The notes beneath the pieces were generated by a model. The model was not told the DNA's origin and made no database searches. It was given only the letters and a program-made list of their open reading frames with translations. This document shows positions 1-7,320 of a DNA stretch of 36,639 bases, one piece after another. The position numbers and the translations under genes are program-made. The stretch's first letter is position 1. Every line of letters starts with the position of its first letter. Origin of the DNA: Carboxylicivirga linearis (lineage in GTDB: Bacteria > Bacteroidota > Bacteroidia > Bacteroidales > Marinilabiliaceae); assembly GCF_018271995.1 (NCBI RefSeq), contig NZ_JAGUCO010000033.1:1-36639 (forward strand), given 5' to 3'.

Positions 1-1
1 C

Positions 2-292
2 CTGACGATTTCTGCTTCTGATGCTGCTTTATATGCCAATACGCTGTACGGTGCAATGCTCGACTTTGGTACAGATGAAAAGGTCATTTACTCCATAATT
101 GATAAGATACAGAGCAAAGATGATATGCTATTGGTGATTAAAGCCTTTGGCATGAAACAGTATTTGTGGGGAACCAGGGCAGCGTTTTTAGGTCAGGATT
201 TCAACCTAATTGGCTGGTTCAGACAGGAACTAAGCGAAAGTGAAATTTCCAAAATCAAACCCAAGTTCGACAGTTGGGGAATCCCTCTCTAA
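2..292 (+). CDS. Annexin-like small protein of phage-like module (5' truncated)
   Basis: The reading frame is open from base 2, so the gene begins outside the window; the first internal Met is at 56. The visible 96 residues contain a stretch of the form GTDEKVIYSIIDKI followed by an amphipathic helix, which resembles an annexin-type repeat (GTDE, then I-x-x-I-L). No signal peptide or membrane segment is visible in this part. It ends 17 bases before the P5-like gene and runs in the same direction, so it belongs to the same transcription unit as the virion-like genes that follow. A structural role in a phage or phage-derived particle is inferred from position only. The exact family is not certain. 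Confidence 0.6.
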   Translation: MTISASDAALYANTLYGAMLDFGTDEKVIYSIIDKIQSKDDMLLVIKAFGMKQYLWGTRAAFLGQDFNLIGWFRQELSESEISKIKPKFDSWGIPL

Positions 293-309
293 ACTCTAAC
301 AATAAAGCT

Positions 310-915
310 ATGGAAAAGAAGAAAAAGATATTATTTATTTCGGGAGGGGTGTTAACCACAGGGGCAATAGTTACCACAATTGTACTCGTTCGCAGACGAA
401 ACAAACGCAAGCGTGGGCTATTGCCTCCTCGTGGTTCAAACGTTTTGACAACCAACAATAACGAACTGCCCTCAAACTTTCAGAATTGGAACGGTGGCAA
501 TACCTACCTCTCAAATGCACCCAGGGGCATACGCAACAACAATCCGGGAAACCTGATTTTCACCAACATCAAATGGAACGGCAAACTACCTAAAGAGCAA
601 AACAAAGACAGGCGTTTTGAAATGTTTATTGCTCCGGTTTATGGTGTTCGAGCCATGATTAAAGACCTCAAGCATGATATTGAAAAAGGCAAAAACACAG
701 TACCGTTATTGGTCGAGGAATATGCACCCCGATTTGAAAACAATACAGACCATTATATCCAAACGGTTTGCAAGGATTTAAAGGTCAGCAAGAGTGCAAA
801 GCTTCTGCCTACAAAAAATACACTTCGCTTATTGGTGCTTTCAATGACAAAGGTTGAGACAGGTGGCAATTACGTCTCCAACCAATTGTTTGAGCAAGCC
901 TACGCAATGATTTAG
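310..915 (+). CDS. Membrane-anchored P5-like virion / muralytic protein
   Basis: The start at 310 is preferred because it gives a compact N-terminus, MEKKKKI, directly before a hydrophobic segment of about 20 residues. A Met at 274 in the same frame would overlap the previous gene. After the membrane segment come a basic RRRNKRKR stop-transfer patch and a low-complexity linker. The soluble domain opens with GIRNNNPGNL and continues through W-N-G, FxMF, YGVRAM and a Y-A-P-R-F-E-N-x-T-D-x-Y block. That motif order is typical of the phage family often annotated as structural protein P5, thought to act on peptidoglycan. The gene sits between the annexin-like gene and the tail-fibre-like gene. The family call is from motif recognition; muralytic activity is inferred. 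Confidence 0.7.
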   Translation: MEKKKKILFISGGVLTTGAIVTTIVLVRRRNKRKRGLLPPRGSNVLTTNNNELPSNFQNWNGGNTYLSNAPRGIRNNNPGNLIFTNIKWNGKLPKEQNKDRRFEMFIAPVYGVRAMIKDLKHDIEKGKNTVPLLVEEYAPRFENNTDHYIQTVCKDLKVSKSAKLLPTKNTLRLLVLSMTKVETGGNYVSNQLFEQAYAMI

Positions 916-934
916 CAATTAAAAGACTTTAGAT

Positions 935-2203
935 ATGGGAACGATAAAAATGTTTAGGGGAACAACCCCACCGTTATTGAAAAAGGGCGAATGGGCTTCG
1001 GATGGCCAGTACGCTTATTTAGGTATGGAACACGAACAATACAAAGTGTTTCAGGGCGTGTTTGACATGAGTAAAGACCAACAGATAACAGGTTTTGAAT
1101 ACGATGTTGAACGCAAAGCGATAATAATTCCTTCGGGAACTCCTTTTTCAAAGCTGCAAAGGCTGTTTGATTCCCTGCCCAAAGCATTGAAATACCACAC
1201 CAACAAAAGTGCAAGTATCAGCATTATGTTTGAGGATGGTACTTACATCAATGATTTAGGAACGTTCCTGGTCCTTCGTGATTTTTCCTACCAAATCAAC
1301 ATCTGCTCATTGAGCAATAAGGTGGATGGTGTGGTTGGAACATACGTTAAGCCTGTAATTTTCCAAAGCGATAAGGCTATTGAAATTTACAATAGTGCTA
1401 TCAATTTTGCAGACATACGCTTTGAATATACTGATGCCGGAAGCGGTGCAATTGCCTTTCTGAACAGTACCACCAACATTGATGATTGCTGTTTCGAGGC
1501 GAAAGTCAATCAATCCTGTGTATTCGATAGAGGTTACAACAAAATTGTGTTTTCTGATACCTATTTCAAAATGAACAGGGATATTCAGGACACGATACTT
1601 GACAGGGCTTCGGTTGGTTCATTCATCAATATTGCACGTTCAAAATCCGCTCCTGAATACAGACCAAAAACCATTGTTCAGCAAATTAGCGGTGGTCTGA
1701 TAATCGCCGGGAATGTAGAAGACTTACTCATTTCAGAGAAAAGTCCTGTGTATATGCCCAATGGTGGTATCGAAGTACATGGTGGTTTCGTAACCGACCC
1801 TGACGGTAATATCAATATTGCCATTCCAACAAAGCTCTCACAGTTGGAAAACGATATGAACCTGACTTCAAATTTTGAAGAACTGCAAAATAAACCAACG
1901 ACCATTAGTGCAGAACAGGCAACGGCAATTGAGAACAACAACAAAAAGAGCAGCTATCCACAAGCTGATGCAGAAAAGCTTGCAGGAATTGAAGAAGGTG
2001 CAACTGCCGGGGCTGATTGGAATGCTAATATTCAAAACAAGCCTACTACCATATCGGCAGAACAGGCAGCTGAGATTGAAACGAATACGCAAAAGCGTTC
2101 CTATCCCGAAGCCGATGAAAATAAATTGGCAGGGATTGAAGAAAACGCCACCGTTGGTGCAGATTGGGTGCCACTTGTTATCACCTATAATGAAAGTGTA
2201 TAA
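935..2203 (+). CDS. Phage tail-fibre / receptor-binding-like protein with C-terminal repeats
   Basis: This is a 422-residue protein following the P5-like gene by 19 bases. The N-terminal part has no motif I recognise. From about residue 300 a collar-like TKLSQLEND segment appears, followed by two tandem copies of a ~50-residue unit containing NKPTTISAEQA, then S/R-YP-x-AD, then KLAGIEEGAT and GADW. KLAGIxxGATxxAD units are common in phage tail fibres and receptor-binding proteins. The protein ends shortly after the second unit, so it may be a trimeric fibre with an exposed C-terminus. The downstream intergenic region carries inverted GGTTACA motifs. A role in host attachment is inferred from the repeats and neighbours. 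Confidence 0.65.
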   Translation: MGTIKMFRGTTPPLLKKGEWASDGQYAYLGMEHEQYKVFQGVFDMSKDQQITGFEYDVERKAIIIPSGTPFSKLQRLFDSLPKALKYHTNKSASISIMFEDGTYINDLGTFLVLRDFSYQINICSLSNKVDGVVGTYVKPVIFQSDKAIEIYNSAINFADIRFEYTDAGSGAIAFLNSTTNIDDCCFEAKVNQSCVFDRGYNKIVFSDTYFKMNRDIQDTILDRASVGSFINIARSKSAPEYRPKTIVQQISGGLIIAGNVEDLLISEKSPVYMPNGGIEVHGGFVTDPDGNINIAIPTKLSQLENDMNLTSNFEELQNKPTTISAEQATAIENNNKKSSYPQADAEKLAGIEEGATAGADWNANIQNKPTTISAEQAAEIETNTQKRSYPEADENKLAGIEENATVGADWVPLVITYNESV

Positions 2204-2255
2204 TATTACATATCAATGCGTTGAATCTATATTTATATCGAGTAAAATATTTTGT

Positions 2256-2357
2256 GGTTACATATATGTTACACAATATTATAGTAATTATTTTACATTG
2301 AAGGTTAATTTTGATTGATGAAAGTTATTTTTAACGTGGTTACATACTGGTGTAACC
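2256..2357. repeat. Paired GGTTACA / TGTAACC inverted motifs
   Basis: GGTTACA at 2256-2262 is followed by TGTTACA at 2268-2274. GGTTACA at 2338-2344 is matched by its reverse complement TGTAACC at 2351-2357 across a 6-bp loop. The motifs lie between the convergent tail-fibre gene and the decayed end of the helicase-associated-repeat gene. They could be a weak hairpin or operator half-sites; no T-tract follows. They resemble the nrf/hcp palindrome only in the GTTAC core. Confidence 0.35.
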
Positions 2358-2377
2358 AACAAACAATATAGAAAATT

Positions 2378-2542
2378 TCAGCGTTTAATTTCTTGCTGAT
2401 TATCCTTGAAAAAATCAATCTCATTAAGAAGTGAAATTCTTTCTTTTGACAATTTGGAGATATGAGTACGTTGGATAGATACCCAATTTGCTAATGATTT
2501 GTGATTTTTGCTTGTAGTGACAATATAGCAGGTACCAAATTG
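2378..2542 (-). pseudogene. Severed fourth helicase-associated repeat
   Basis: Directly downstream of the stop codon of the helicase-associated-repeat gene the same frame stays open for 54 codons and ends at a TGA (2378-2380). The translation continues the domain pattern: QFGTCYIV, then SLANWVSIQR, then SKERISLLNEIDF, matching the N-W/V-x-x-Q-R and L-x-x-I/L-x-F positions of the preceding repeats. The only interruption is the TAA at 2543-2545. This is either a recent nonsense mutation (CAA or AAA to TAA) or a sequencing error. Without it the protein would be 304 residues. Confidence 0.7.
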
Positions 2543-3292
2543 TTATTTATATTCTTTCAACTCTTCGTAACGAATTAACCATTGTTCGTTAGCTCTTTCT
2601 TTGTTCAATAAAGCAGTAACAGATTGCTGTGGATTCCAATTAAAACCTAAATCATTAAGTTTTTCTTTCCTTTCTGTGGACATTGTATCTTTAGTCCGTC
2701 TAAGAACTTTCACAAAGTTTACAAGTTCATTTTTTGCACCATAGGAACTACATACTAATAAATGACCGTGTTCTTTTTTAAACAGTACTAATTCATCAAA
2801 CATTTCTTCCCATCGATTTAGAGTTTTATTTTTCATTTCAACTCCAGCCAATTTTAGCTTCTTAATTTTTGAACGATGCAATTTACCTTTCCAATATAGT
2901 TTTCGTTGATATACAAGCCAGTTTTGCAGCTGACTGTCGCTATTACTTTCGGTAACATTTGTATGTCCAAACTGCTTTTGAAACTTAAGCAACTTGGTGT
3001 ACATGTTATCCCAATCATGAAACGCCATTAAACGAAAGTTAAAGCCTATCATGTACAAAAGATTTTCCCTTTTCAAATCCATTGTACCCTCGTGATATAC
3101 TAATCTTTGACGACGAACCCAATAACCCAAACTTTTATTTAGAGGATATTTAGCAGGAACATCAGCGTGACCGTTCTTATTTTTATAATCAACTAATTCA
3201 AGAAACATACCTATCCAACGACCTTCAAGAGCTTTGGTCATATCTGCCTGCTTTTTATAATCTTCGATTGCCTTTGATAAGTTCTTATGCAC
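2543..3292 (-). CDS. Helicase-associated (HA) domain repeat protein, truncated
   Basis: This is a 249-residue protein without any helicase core. It consists of tandem helicase-associated domains (PF03457 type): about residues 25-90 (GHADVPAKYP, LGYWVRRQR), 95-150 (GHTNV, LQNWLVYQRKLY) and 160-225 (GHLLV, LVNFVKVLRR, LNDLGFNW). Each unit has the G-H-x-x-V strand, a W/F-V-x-x-x-R helix and a closing L-x-x-L/I-G/D-F. In known proteins these domains follow helicases and are thought to bind nucleic acid; stand-alone repeat proteins occur in Bacteroidota mobile regions. A fourth unit is cut off by an in-frame TAA and continues to 2378. The gene lies 77 bases downstream of the J-domain gene on the same strand. 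Confidence 0.75.
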   Translation of the reverse strand: MHKNLSKAIEDYKKQADMTKALEGRWIGMFLELVDYKNKNGHADVPAKYPLNKSLGYWVRRQRLVYHEGTMDLKRENLLYMIGFNFRLMAFHDWDNMYTKLLKFQKQFGHTNVTESNSDSQLQNWLVYQRKLYWKGKLHRSKIKKLKLAGVEMKNKTLNRWEEMFDELVLFKKEHGHLLVCSSYGAKNELVNFVKVLRRTKDTMSTERKEKLNDLGFNWNPQQSVTALLNKERANEQWLIRYEELKEYK

Positions 3293-3369
3293 AATACTTT
3301 GAATCCTGAATTATATAATTGTTTAGAATTAAACAAAAATACTTTATTTCAATTTCATTATCAAAAGTC

Positions 3370-3717
3370 TTACAACCCATTTAGCAAATTTACAACTCCT
3401 TCCAGAATACCTTTTTTCAAGGATGAATCGGTCATTCTGATTTTTTGCTTCAAGTATGATTGTGGCACTTGCTTTTTTATTAGAAATTTTGCCAATCTTC
3501 CCAAATCTCTTAAAAATTCATCTTCTAACGATGTTTGTGGCTGACTATAGGTAGTGTTTTTCTGTTTTTGTAGATGCAAGAGTGTGGCATTATATTCTTC
3601 CTGCATTTTTTGAAATTCACGGGCTGTTCCTCCAGCATCCGGATGCAGTTGCTTTGCCAGTTCTCTGTAACGCAATTTGGCTTGAGGTACATCGGCTATT
3701 CCTTTAAAATAAATCAT
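3370..3717 (-). CDS. Small J-domain (DnaJ-like) protein
   Basis: This 115-residue protein opens with a compact J-domain. It has helix I residues, then YRELAKQLHPDAGG with the HPD tripeptide that stimulates Hsp70 ATPase, then F-x-x-M-x-x-E-Y. The C-terminal half is a basic helical region with no G/F-rich or zinc domains. Its start overlaps the stop of the DUF4248 gene by four bases (ATGA at 3714-3717), so the two are translationally coupled. Short J-proteins of this kind are found in phages and mobile elements, where they recruit host DnaK to replication or assembly complexes. The specific partner is unknown. Confidence 0.75.
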   Translation of the reverse strand: MIYFKGIADVPQAKLRYRELAKQLHPDAGGTAREFQKMQEEYNATLLHLQKQKNTTYSQPQTSLEDEFLRDLGRLAKFLIKKQVPQSYLKQKIRMTDSSLKKGILEGVVNLLNGL

Positions 3718-3950
3718 AGTTGCTCCAACTCTTCAATGGTTATACTAAAATGTTCCAGGATTAATAGAAGCTGCTGTTTGTTGTAATAATGGCATTTTGT
3801 GCTCCCGGCATCTGAAATTTCTTGTTTTAAGGCAGGACATATATCAATTTCATTCCGAAGTTGCTGCATTGCTGACTTAATTGAAATGCTGTTTGGATAA
3901 AGCTTCTTTACTAATTCTTGTTTTAAATATGTTCTTGGGACTATCATCAC
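3714..3950 (-). CDS. DUF4248 family protein
   Basis: This 78-residue protein has the layout of the Bacteroidota-specific DUF4248 family: an R-T-Y-x-K-x-E-L start, L-Y-P around residue 18, and a helical A-M-x-x-L-R-x-x-I segment. The family is common in prophages and integrative elements of Bacteroidota and has no assigned function; a small winged-helix or scaffold fold is plausible. It is the first gene of a minus-strand unit with the J-domain protein. The ~100 bases upstream before the direct repeat at 4058 show no clear promoter box. Confidence 0.65.
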   Translation of the reverse strand: MMIVPRTYLKQELVKKLYPNSISIKSAMQQLRNEIDICPALKQEISDAGSTKCHYYNKQQLLLILEHFSITIEELEQL

Positions 3951-4057
3951 ATTAAGATTTTATCAGAAATAGATGAATTTTTAAAAAATGAAGTGATTTT
4001 TTAAAATTCAATAGGAATACTGTAGTTTCATTGCTAATAAACCAAAATAAGAGATAA

Positions 4058-4196
4058 TAAATCAAAGAAAACGAAGGGTCTATAAACACGAAAAGCCTCT
4101 GAAAGAGGCTTGTTTTAAGTGTTATATGTAATTTTTTAGGCACAATTCATATTATTATACCTTTTTTGGTAATTAGCTCTATAAAGATAGAAATTC
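4058..4196. repeat. ~135-bp direct repeat, left copy (repeat A)
   Basis: This segment is about 88 percent identical by eye to 9382-9515, in the same orientation. It carries an internal 8-bp stem hairpin and conserved blocks TAAATCAAAGAAAACGAAG, AAGTGTTATRTGTAATTTTT and ATAAAGATAGAAATTC. The two copies bracket the AraC, TIM-barrel and GH97 genes. The left copy is followed within 10-20 bp by the GTAAA-triplet element. No transposase or terminal inverted repeat is visible, so I read it as the footprint of a duplicated locus and not as an insertion sequence. The region from 3951 to 4057 holds no feature I can support. Confidence 0.75.
4093..4111. terminator. Hairpin inside repeat A (left)
   Basis: AAGCCTCT at 4093-4100 pairs with AGAGGCTT at 4104-4111 over a 3-base loop and is followed by GTTTT. 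This is a short, possibly bidirectional intrinsic-terminator-like stem. The equivalent stem is kept in the right copy with a 2-base loop. Confidence 0.5.
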
Positions 4197-4205
4197 CAGT
4201 TACAA

Positions 4206-4333
4206 GAGAAAGAAAGCTAACACTTAAAATTTCATGTAAACTTTGTAAATAATGTAAATCAATAGTTTTATATGATTAATATTCAATATCATATAGATTT
4301 ACTTCACTATTGATATCAAGTAAATATATTTAC
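4206..4333 (+). repeat. GTAAA-triplet element, copy 1
   Basis: GTAAA boxes start at 4236, 4245 and 4254, exactly 9 bp apart. An inverted box (TTTAC) starts at 4298, 44 bp after the third, and another GTAAA starts 22 bp later at 4320. The whole block aligns without gaps to 19323-19447 at an offset of 15,117 bp, including a 24-bp identical core around 4229-4252. The geometry resembles iteron or multi-site protein-binding arrays. Whether it is an attachment site, an origin-like site or an operator cannot be decided from sequence alone. Confidence 0.7.
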
Positions 4334-4427
4334 CTAACATCTAATTCTTCTTACGTTTCACCAAACATATCATGTGGTAGAAAGAAACTATGAATCCTTG
4401 GGTTTTACGTATTGTGAGCTTTCTGAA

Positions 4428-4455
4428 TGAGATACTCCTAAAGCGGAATATCTCA
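4428..4455. other. Hairpin in GH97 3' flank, decayed copy
   Basis: TGAGATA (4428-4434) pairs with TATCTCA (4449-4455); after a C-A mismatch TCC pairs with GGA. It is the counterpart of the hairpin at 7235-7261 and keeps its shape, including the C-A mismatch, while the stem bases differ in a compensatory way. It lies just 3' of the GH97 remnant on the minus strand. Confidence 0.5.
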
Positions 4456-4493
4456 AACTGTATCTTATTAGTATTATTTACAAATTAGTTCGT

Positions 4494-4655
4494 TCATTTT
4501 GTCACAATTACACCACCGTTAGGTTGAATTGTCAAATTCATCGAACCACTATTTTTAATTTTTGTTTCAGAAAATTATGGTTCCAATTTCTTATTGTCAG
4601 AGTATAGTTTCACATCTATTCCTGCCATCATCGGAAGATTAACACTTAATTTCGA
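4494..4655 (-). pseudogene. 3' remnant of a second GH97 gene
   Basis: The last ~54 codons of a GH97 gene are recognisable on the minus strand and match the end of the intact gene at 7321-7480. Shared peptides include DVKLYSDNKK and SGSMNLTIQPNGGVIVT. A TAA at 4575-4577 replaces the Gln codon of the intact gene (P-Q-F-S), so the fragment could not encode a functional C-terminus. Homology fades above about 4655, and the rest of the gene is absent. Similarity continues downstream on the minus strand into the 3' flank to about 4420. The order repeat A, GTAAA element, GH97 3' end reads like the joint of a former tandem duplication. Confidence 0.8.
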
Positions 4656-4729
4656 AGTAGTAAGCTAGTTTTTTGGTAAAATAAATGTAAAAAAATAAAC
4701 CGGTTATGGTTATAACGAACAGGAAACAC

Positions 4730-4808
4730 GCACAAAATATACCCATATAGTATCTGTATTTAATACAATAACACCAAAAATTGTGTATTTAAACGATATA
4801 TTTTGTGC
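4730..4808. promoter_or_regulatory. 12-bp inverted repeat upstream of the AraC gene
   Basis: GCACAAAATATA at 4730-4741 is repeated in perfect inverse orientation at 4797-4808 with a 55-bp spacer, about 100 bp before the AraC start. Widely spaced inverted sites fit binding by a dimeric regulator with DNA looping, possibly the AraC protein itself. This is inference. The rest of 4656-4907 holds only AT-rich DNA and the -7-like box. Confidence 0.4.
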
Positions 4809-4848
4809 ACTTCACGGATTAATCGTTCACAACAATTGCTGCTAATCG

Positions 4849-4856
4849 TATATTTG
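4849..4856 (+). promoter_or_regulatory. -7 promoter box of the AraC gene
   Basis: TATATTTG fits the Bacteroidota sigma-70 -7 consensus TAnnTTTG and lies 51 bases before the AraC start codon. A clear TTG at the usual -33 distance is not obvious, so an activator may be needed. Confidence 0.5.
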
Positions 4857-4907
4857 CTTTAATTTAAAAGAGAAAAGATTCTTCGTATAGAATAACTAAA
4901 ATCAAAG

Positions 4908-5681
4908 ATGAGATATACTATTTTAAATCCACCACTAGAATTAAAAGACTTCGTTAGTCATTTTTGGATAAGCTCAACAGAAAGGAATAATAAGAGTAGA
5001 AATACGACCGAAAACACCACAGCATGTAGTTTAGCAAATATTATTATTGGATTTAAAGGAAGTGAAGAAAATCCATCTCCTGCATTTACATTATTCCAGG
5101 GACAAACTTCTTTTCCAAAAGAAATACAGATTTCCAAAAATGGCTTCTTTAAAATATTTGGGATTGCAATTTACCCGCACACCATTTATCAATTATTCAA
5201 CATATTAGCATCCGAAGTAAACAATCAATCAATTCCGATTTCTTCTTTTTGGAGTACACAAGAAAATCTATTAAGTGAGATGATCGCAAATTCTCTTGTT
5301 ACCCCAAAGTGTATTAATATTCTCTCAAATTATTTACATACCCTGCTATTGAATACCAAGGATAAAGATCAAATAGTTATTAACGCTGCTAAACAAATAA
5401 GACAAATTAATGGCAACTTGAATATCGAAAAATTATCTCGTGAATTTTGTCTTTCACAAAAGCAATTTTCAAGAAGATTCAAAAAACACATAGGATTTAC
5501 ACCAAAATTATATGCCAGAATTGTCCGTTTTGAATCCGTTTTTTATAACATTTTGAAATATTCAAATTTCACACAGGCTGCTTATGCTAGTGGGTATTAT
5601 GACCAATCTCATTTTATTCAGGATTTTAGAGTTTTTACAGGTTATAGTCCGAATAAGTTTTTTGCACTAAGCAATTCGTAA
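4908..5681 (+). CDS. AraC-family transcription regulator (DUF6597-type N-terminus)
   Basis: This 257-residue protein has an N-terminal domain beginning L-N-P-P-L-E-L-K-D-F-V-S-x-F-W, as in DUF6597-containing AraC proteins. The C-terminal AraC DNA-binding domain spans about residues 160-255: a first HTH in LNIEKLSREFCLSQKQFSRR and the second in FTQAAYASGYYDQSHFIQDF, followed by the GYSP signature. It lies 81 bases upstream of the TIM-barrel lipoprotein gene on the same strand. The natural inference is that it controls that gene, and possibly the convergent GH97 gene. The inverted repeat at 4730-4808 is a candidate site. The inducer is unknown. Confidence 0.85.
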   Translation: MRYTILNPPLELKDFVSHFWISSTERNNKSRNTTENTTACSLANIIIGFKGSEENPSPAFTLFQGQTSFPKEIQISKNGFFKIFGIAIYPHTIYQLFNILASEVNNQSIPISSFWSTQENLLSEMIANSLVTPKCINILSNYLHTLLLNTKDKDQIVINAAKQIRQINGNLNIEKLSREFCLSQKQFSRRFKKHIGFTPKLYARIVRFESVFYNILKYSNFTQAAYASGYYDQSHFIQDFRVFTGYSPNKFFALSNS

Positions 5682-5762
5682 AAAATAGGATGTCCATTTT
5701 TTACAATTTTCCTACAATATAGACTCACATCTTTGTTCTAAAAAAAATAAGATATATCAAAG

Positions 5763-6962
5763 ATGAAAACATTAAGATTCGTGAAAATTCACCGGTGCTA
5801 CCTATCGGCAATTTTTGTACTACTATTTACTTCTTGTTCAGCAAATCAGAAGTCTAAGGAAAAAACATCCACTCAAGTTCAGAAAACAAATAACCTTAAA
5901 TATCGAGGGGTAGTATATGATGTAGGATTACAGTTTAATCCGGGAAGTTATTCCGTAGAAACGTTTAATCCTGATTTAGTAAAATACGACATGTCTATTA
6001 TTGCTAATAAACTGAATGCAAATACAGTACGTGTCGAGGGGGAAGATATTTCCAGATTAGTAAAAGCAACAGAAATAGCGCATCGTGCAGGATTAAAAGT
6101 ATTTTTTAACCCATGGAAGATGGGAGCAAATGCAGAAGAAACCATAGCTTATATGAAAGATGCATCTATTGCTGCCGAAAAACTAAGACTTAAAGGTATC
6201 GATTTAGTTTTTGTTGCCGGGTGCGAATATTCACTGTTCAGCAAGGGCGTTTTTCAAGGTGAAACTTTAAATGACCGACTTGCATATATGATTAAAGCTG
6301 GAACTACCCCGGACTATCCTCAAGGGAAAAACCCTGTATTTATTGCAGCTTATGAGAAATTAAATTCTATACTCTCTGATATTTGTAAAGAAGTACGTTC
6401 TCAATTTAAAGGTTCTGTAACCTACTCTTCAGGAACATGGGAGAATATAGATTGGGACTTATTTGATATCATCGGTGTCGATTATTATCGTAATGGAGAA
6501 TCAGAAGAAGAATATATTGCTGGCTTGGATCGATACAAGTCCTCCAAACCGTTATTCGTTATGGAAGTTGGAAGTTGTACTTATGAAGGTGCTGCACAAA
6601 GAGGAGGTGGTGGTTTTATGATCCTACAAGGCATGAATCCTGATGGGACAGGAATATACGAAGGAGGTAAAATACCTGTGCGCAGCGAAAAGGAACAAGC
6701 CGACTATATCGAACATCAAATTAATGCTCTGCAGAAAGCGGATGTGGATGGCGTATTTATTTATGTATTTGCTTTTCCGATTATGCCATTTAGCGAAGAA
6801 AAGGGAAAAGACATGGATATGACTTCTTATTCGTTGGTTAAATCTTTTTCGAAACAAGACTCTCGTTCTCAAAAAATTCCAAACTGGGAACCCAAAGAAG
6901 CATATAAACGTTTATCTGAAGTATACAGTAGAATGTCAAAAACAAAGGAATATGATTATTAG
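5763..6962 (+). CDS. TIM-barrel hydrolase-like lipoprotein (family sometimes annotated abortive infection protein)
   Basis: This 399-residue protein has a type II signal peptide: basic N-terminus, hydrophobic core and lipobox L-F-T-S-C near residue 25. It is therefore an envelope lipoprotein. The body opens with YRGVVYDVGLQF and YDMSIIANKLNANTVRVEGE, a pattern I associate with TIM-barrel proteins labelled abortive phage infection protein in other phyla. Candidate catalytic acids are Glu155 (in AGCEYS) and Glu268 (in FVMEVGS), placed like the acid/base and nucleophile of clan A glycosidases; an FNPWKMG segment resembles a substrate-binding loop. Context with AraC and GH97 favours glycoside hydrolysis over phage defence. 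The substrate is unknown. Confidence 0.6.
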   Translation: MKTLRFVKIHRCYLSAIFVLLFTSCSANQKSKEKTSTQVQKTNNLKYRGVVYDVGLQFNPGSYSVETFNPDLVKYDMSIIANKLNANTVRVEGEDISRLVKATEIAHRAGLKVFFNPWKMGANAEETIAYMKDASIAAEKLRLKGIDLVFVAGCEYSLFSKGVFQGETLNDRLAYMIKAGTTPDYPQGKNPVFIAAYEKLNSILSDICKEVRSQFKGSVTYSSGTWENIDWDLFDIIGVDYYRNGESEEEYIAGLDRYKSSKPLFVMEVGSCTYEGAAQRGGGGFMILQGMNPDGTGIYEGGKIPVRSEKEQADYIEHQINALQKADVDGVFIYVFAFPIMPFSEEKGKDMDMTSYSLVKSFSKQDSRSQKIPNWEPKEAYKRLSEVYSRMSKTKEYDY

Positions 6963-7065
6963 GAATTTTAATTCAATAGAATTAAAAACAGACAGGCGTA
7001 TTATGGAAAAACTTTTTAATATCAGAGAGTATTATTGATGCACTATACTATTTATGCATGAATAC

Positions 7066-7097
7066 AAAAATGGTGATTCAAAGAATCGCCATTTTTT
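7066..7097 (+). terminator. Rho-independent terminator after the TIM-barrel gene
   Basis: AAATGGTGATTC pairs with GAATCGCCATTT (one G-T wobble) around a 3-base AAA loop and runs into a seven-T tract. It lies about 105 bp after the stop codon. The rest of 6963-7320 holds only the hairpin at 7235-7261 and AT-rich DNA. Confidence 0.85.
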
Positions 7098-7234
7098 TGT
7101 GATTTTACATTCGGAATATTTATAATAAATTAATATTAAAGTATTCATATTTTAAATTCTGCTGATGTAAAAACTATACACAAATTCGAATAATACCAAT
7201 TGTATTTTTAAATGAGAGCCATAGTTTCTGAATA

Positions 7235-7261
7235 AGCTACTCCTTTGAAAAAGGAATAGCT
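7235..7261. other. Hairpin in GH97 3' flank, intact copy
   Basis: AGCTA (7235-7239) pairs with TAGCT (7257-7261) and TCCTT (7241-7245) with AAGGA (7251-7255), separated by a C-A mismatch. Compared with the copy at 4428-4455, a stem pair has changed on both sides (AGCTA/TAGCT versus AGATA/TATCT), so pairing is conserved. It lies ~60 bp downstream of the GH97 stop on the minus strand and may end or stabilise that transcript, although no strong T-tract follows. Confidence 0.5.
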
Positions 7262-7320
7262 CATACTGTATCTTAGTGGTTTCATTTATGTAAGATGGTA
7301 TTATTTACAAACTAGTTCAT

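Noticed and set aside
1875-2318. A 147-codon open frame overlapping the tail-fibre gene
   Set aside because: It is the shifted frame of the fibre repeats (basic, repetitive). The true frame gives recognisable KLAGIEEGAT units.
2256-2357. GGTTACA motifs as further sites of the nrf/hcp regulator
   Set aside because: They share only the GTTAC core, the spacing differs from the 16-bp palindrome, and no promoter box follows.
3952-4143. A 63-codon open frame on the minus strand upstream of DUF4248
   Set aside because: It is a Leu/Phe-rich translation of AT-rich DNA that runs through the repeat A hairpin; no family resemblance and no conserved counterpart frame in repeat A'.
4058-4196. Repeat A as a tRNA or small insertion sequence
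   Set aside because: There is one short hairpin only, no cloverleaf or CCA-type acceptor stem, no terminal inverted repeats and no transposase remnant.
4206-4333. GTAAA boxes as a CRISPR array
   Set aside because: The repeats are only 5-6 bp with 9-bp period and no spacers; no cas genes are present.
5763-6962. Calling the TIM-barrel lipoprotein a phage defence gene because a restriction locus is near
   Set aside because: The neighbours are AraC and GH97 and the protein is exported. The abortive-infection label is only a family annotation I recall.
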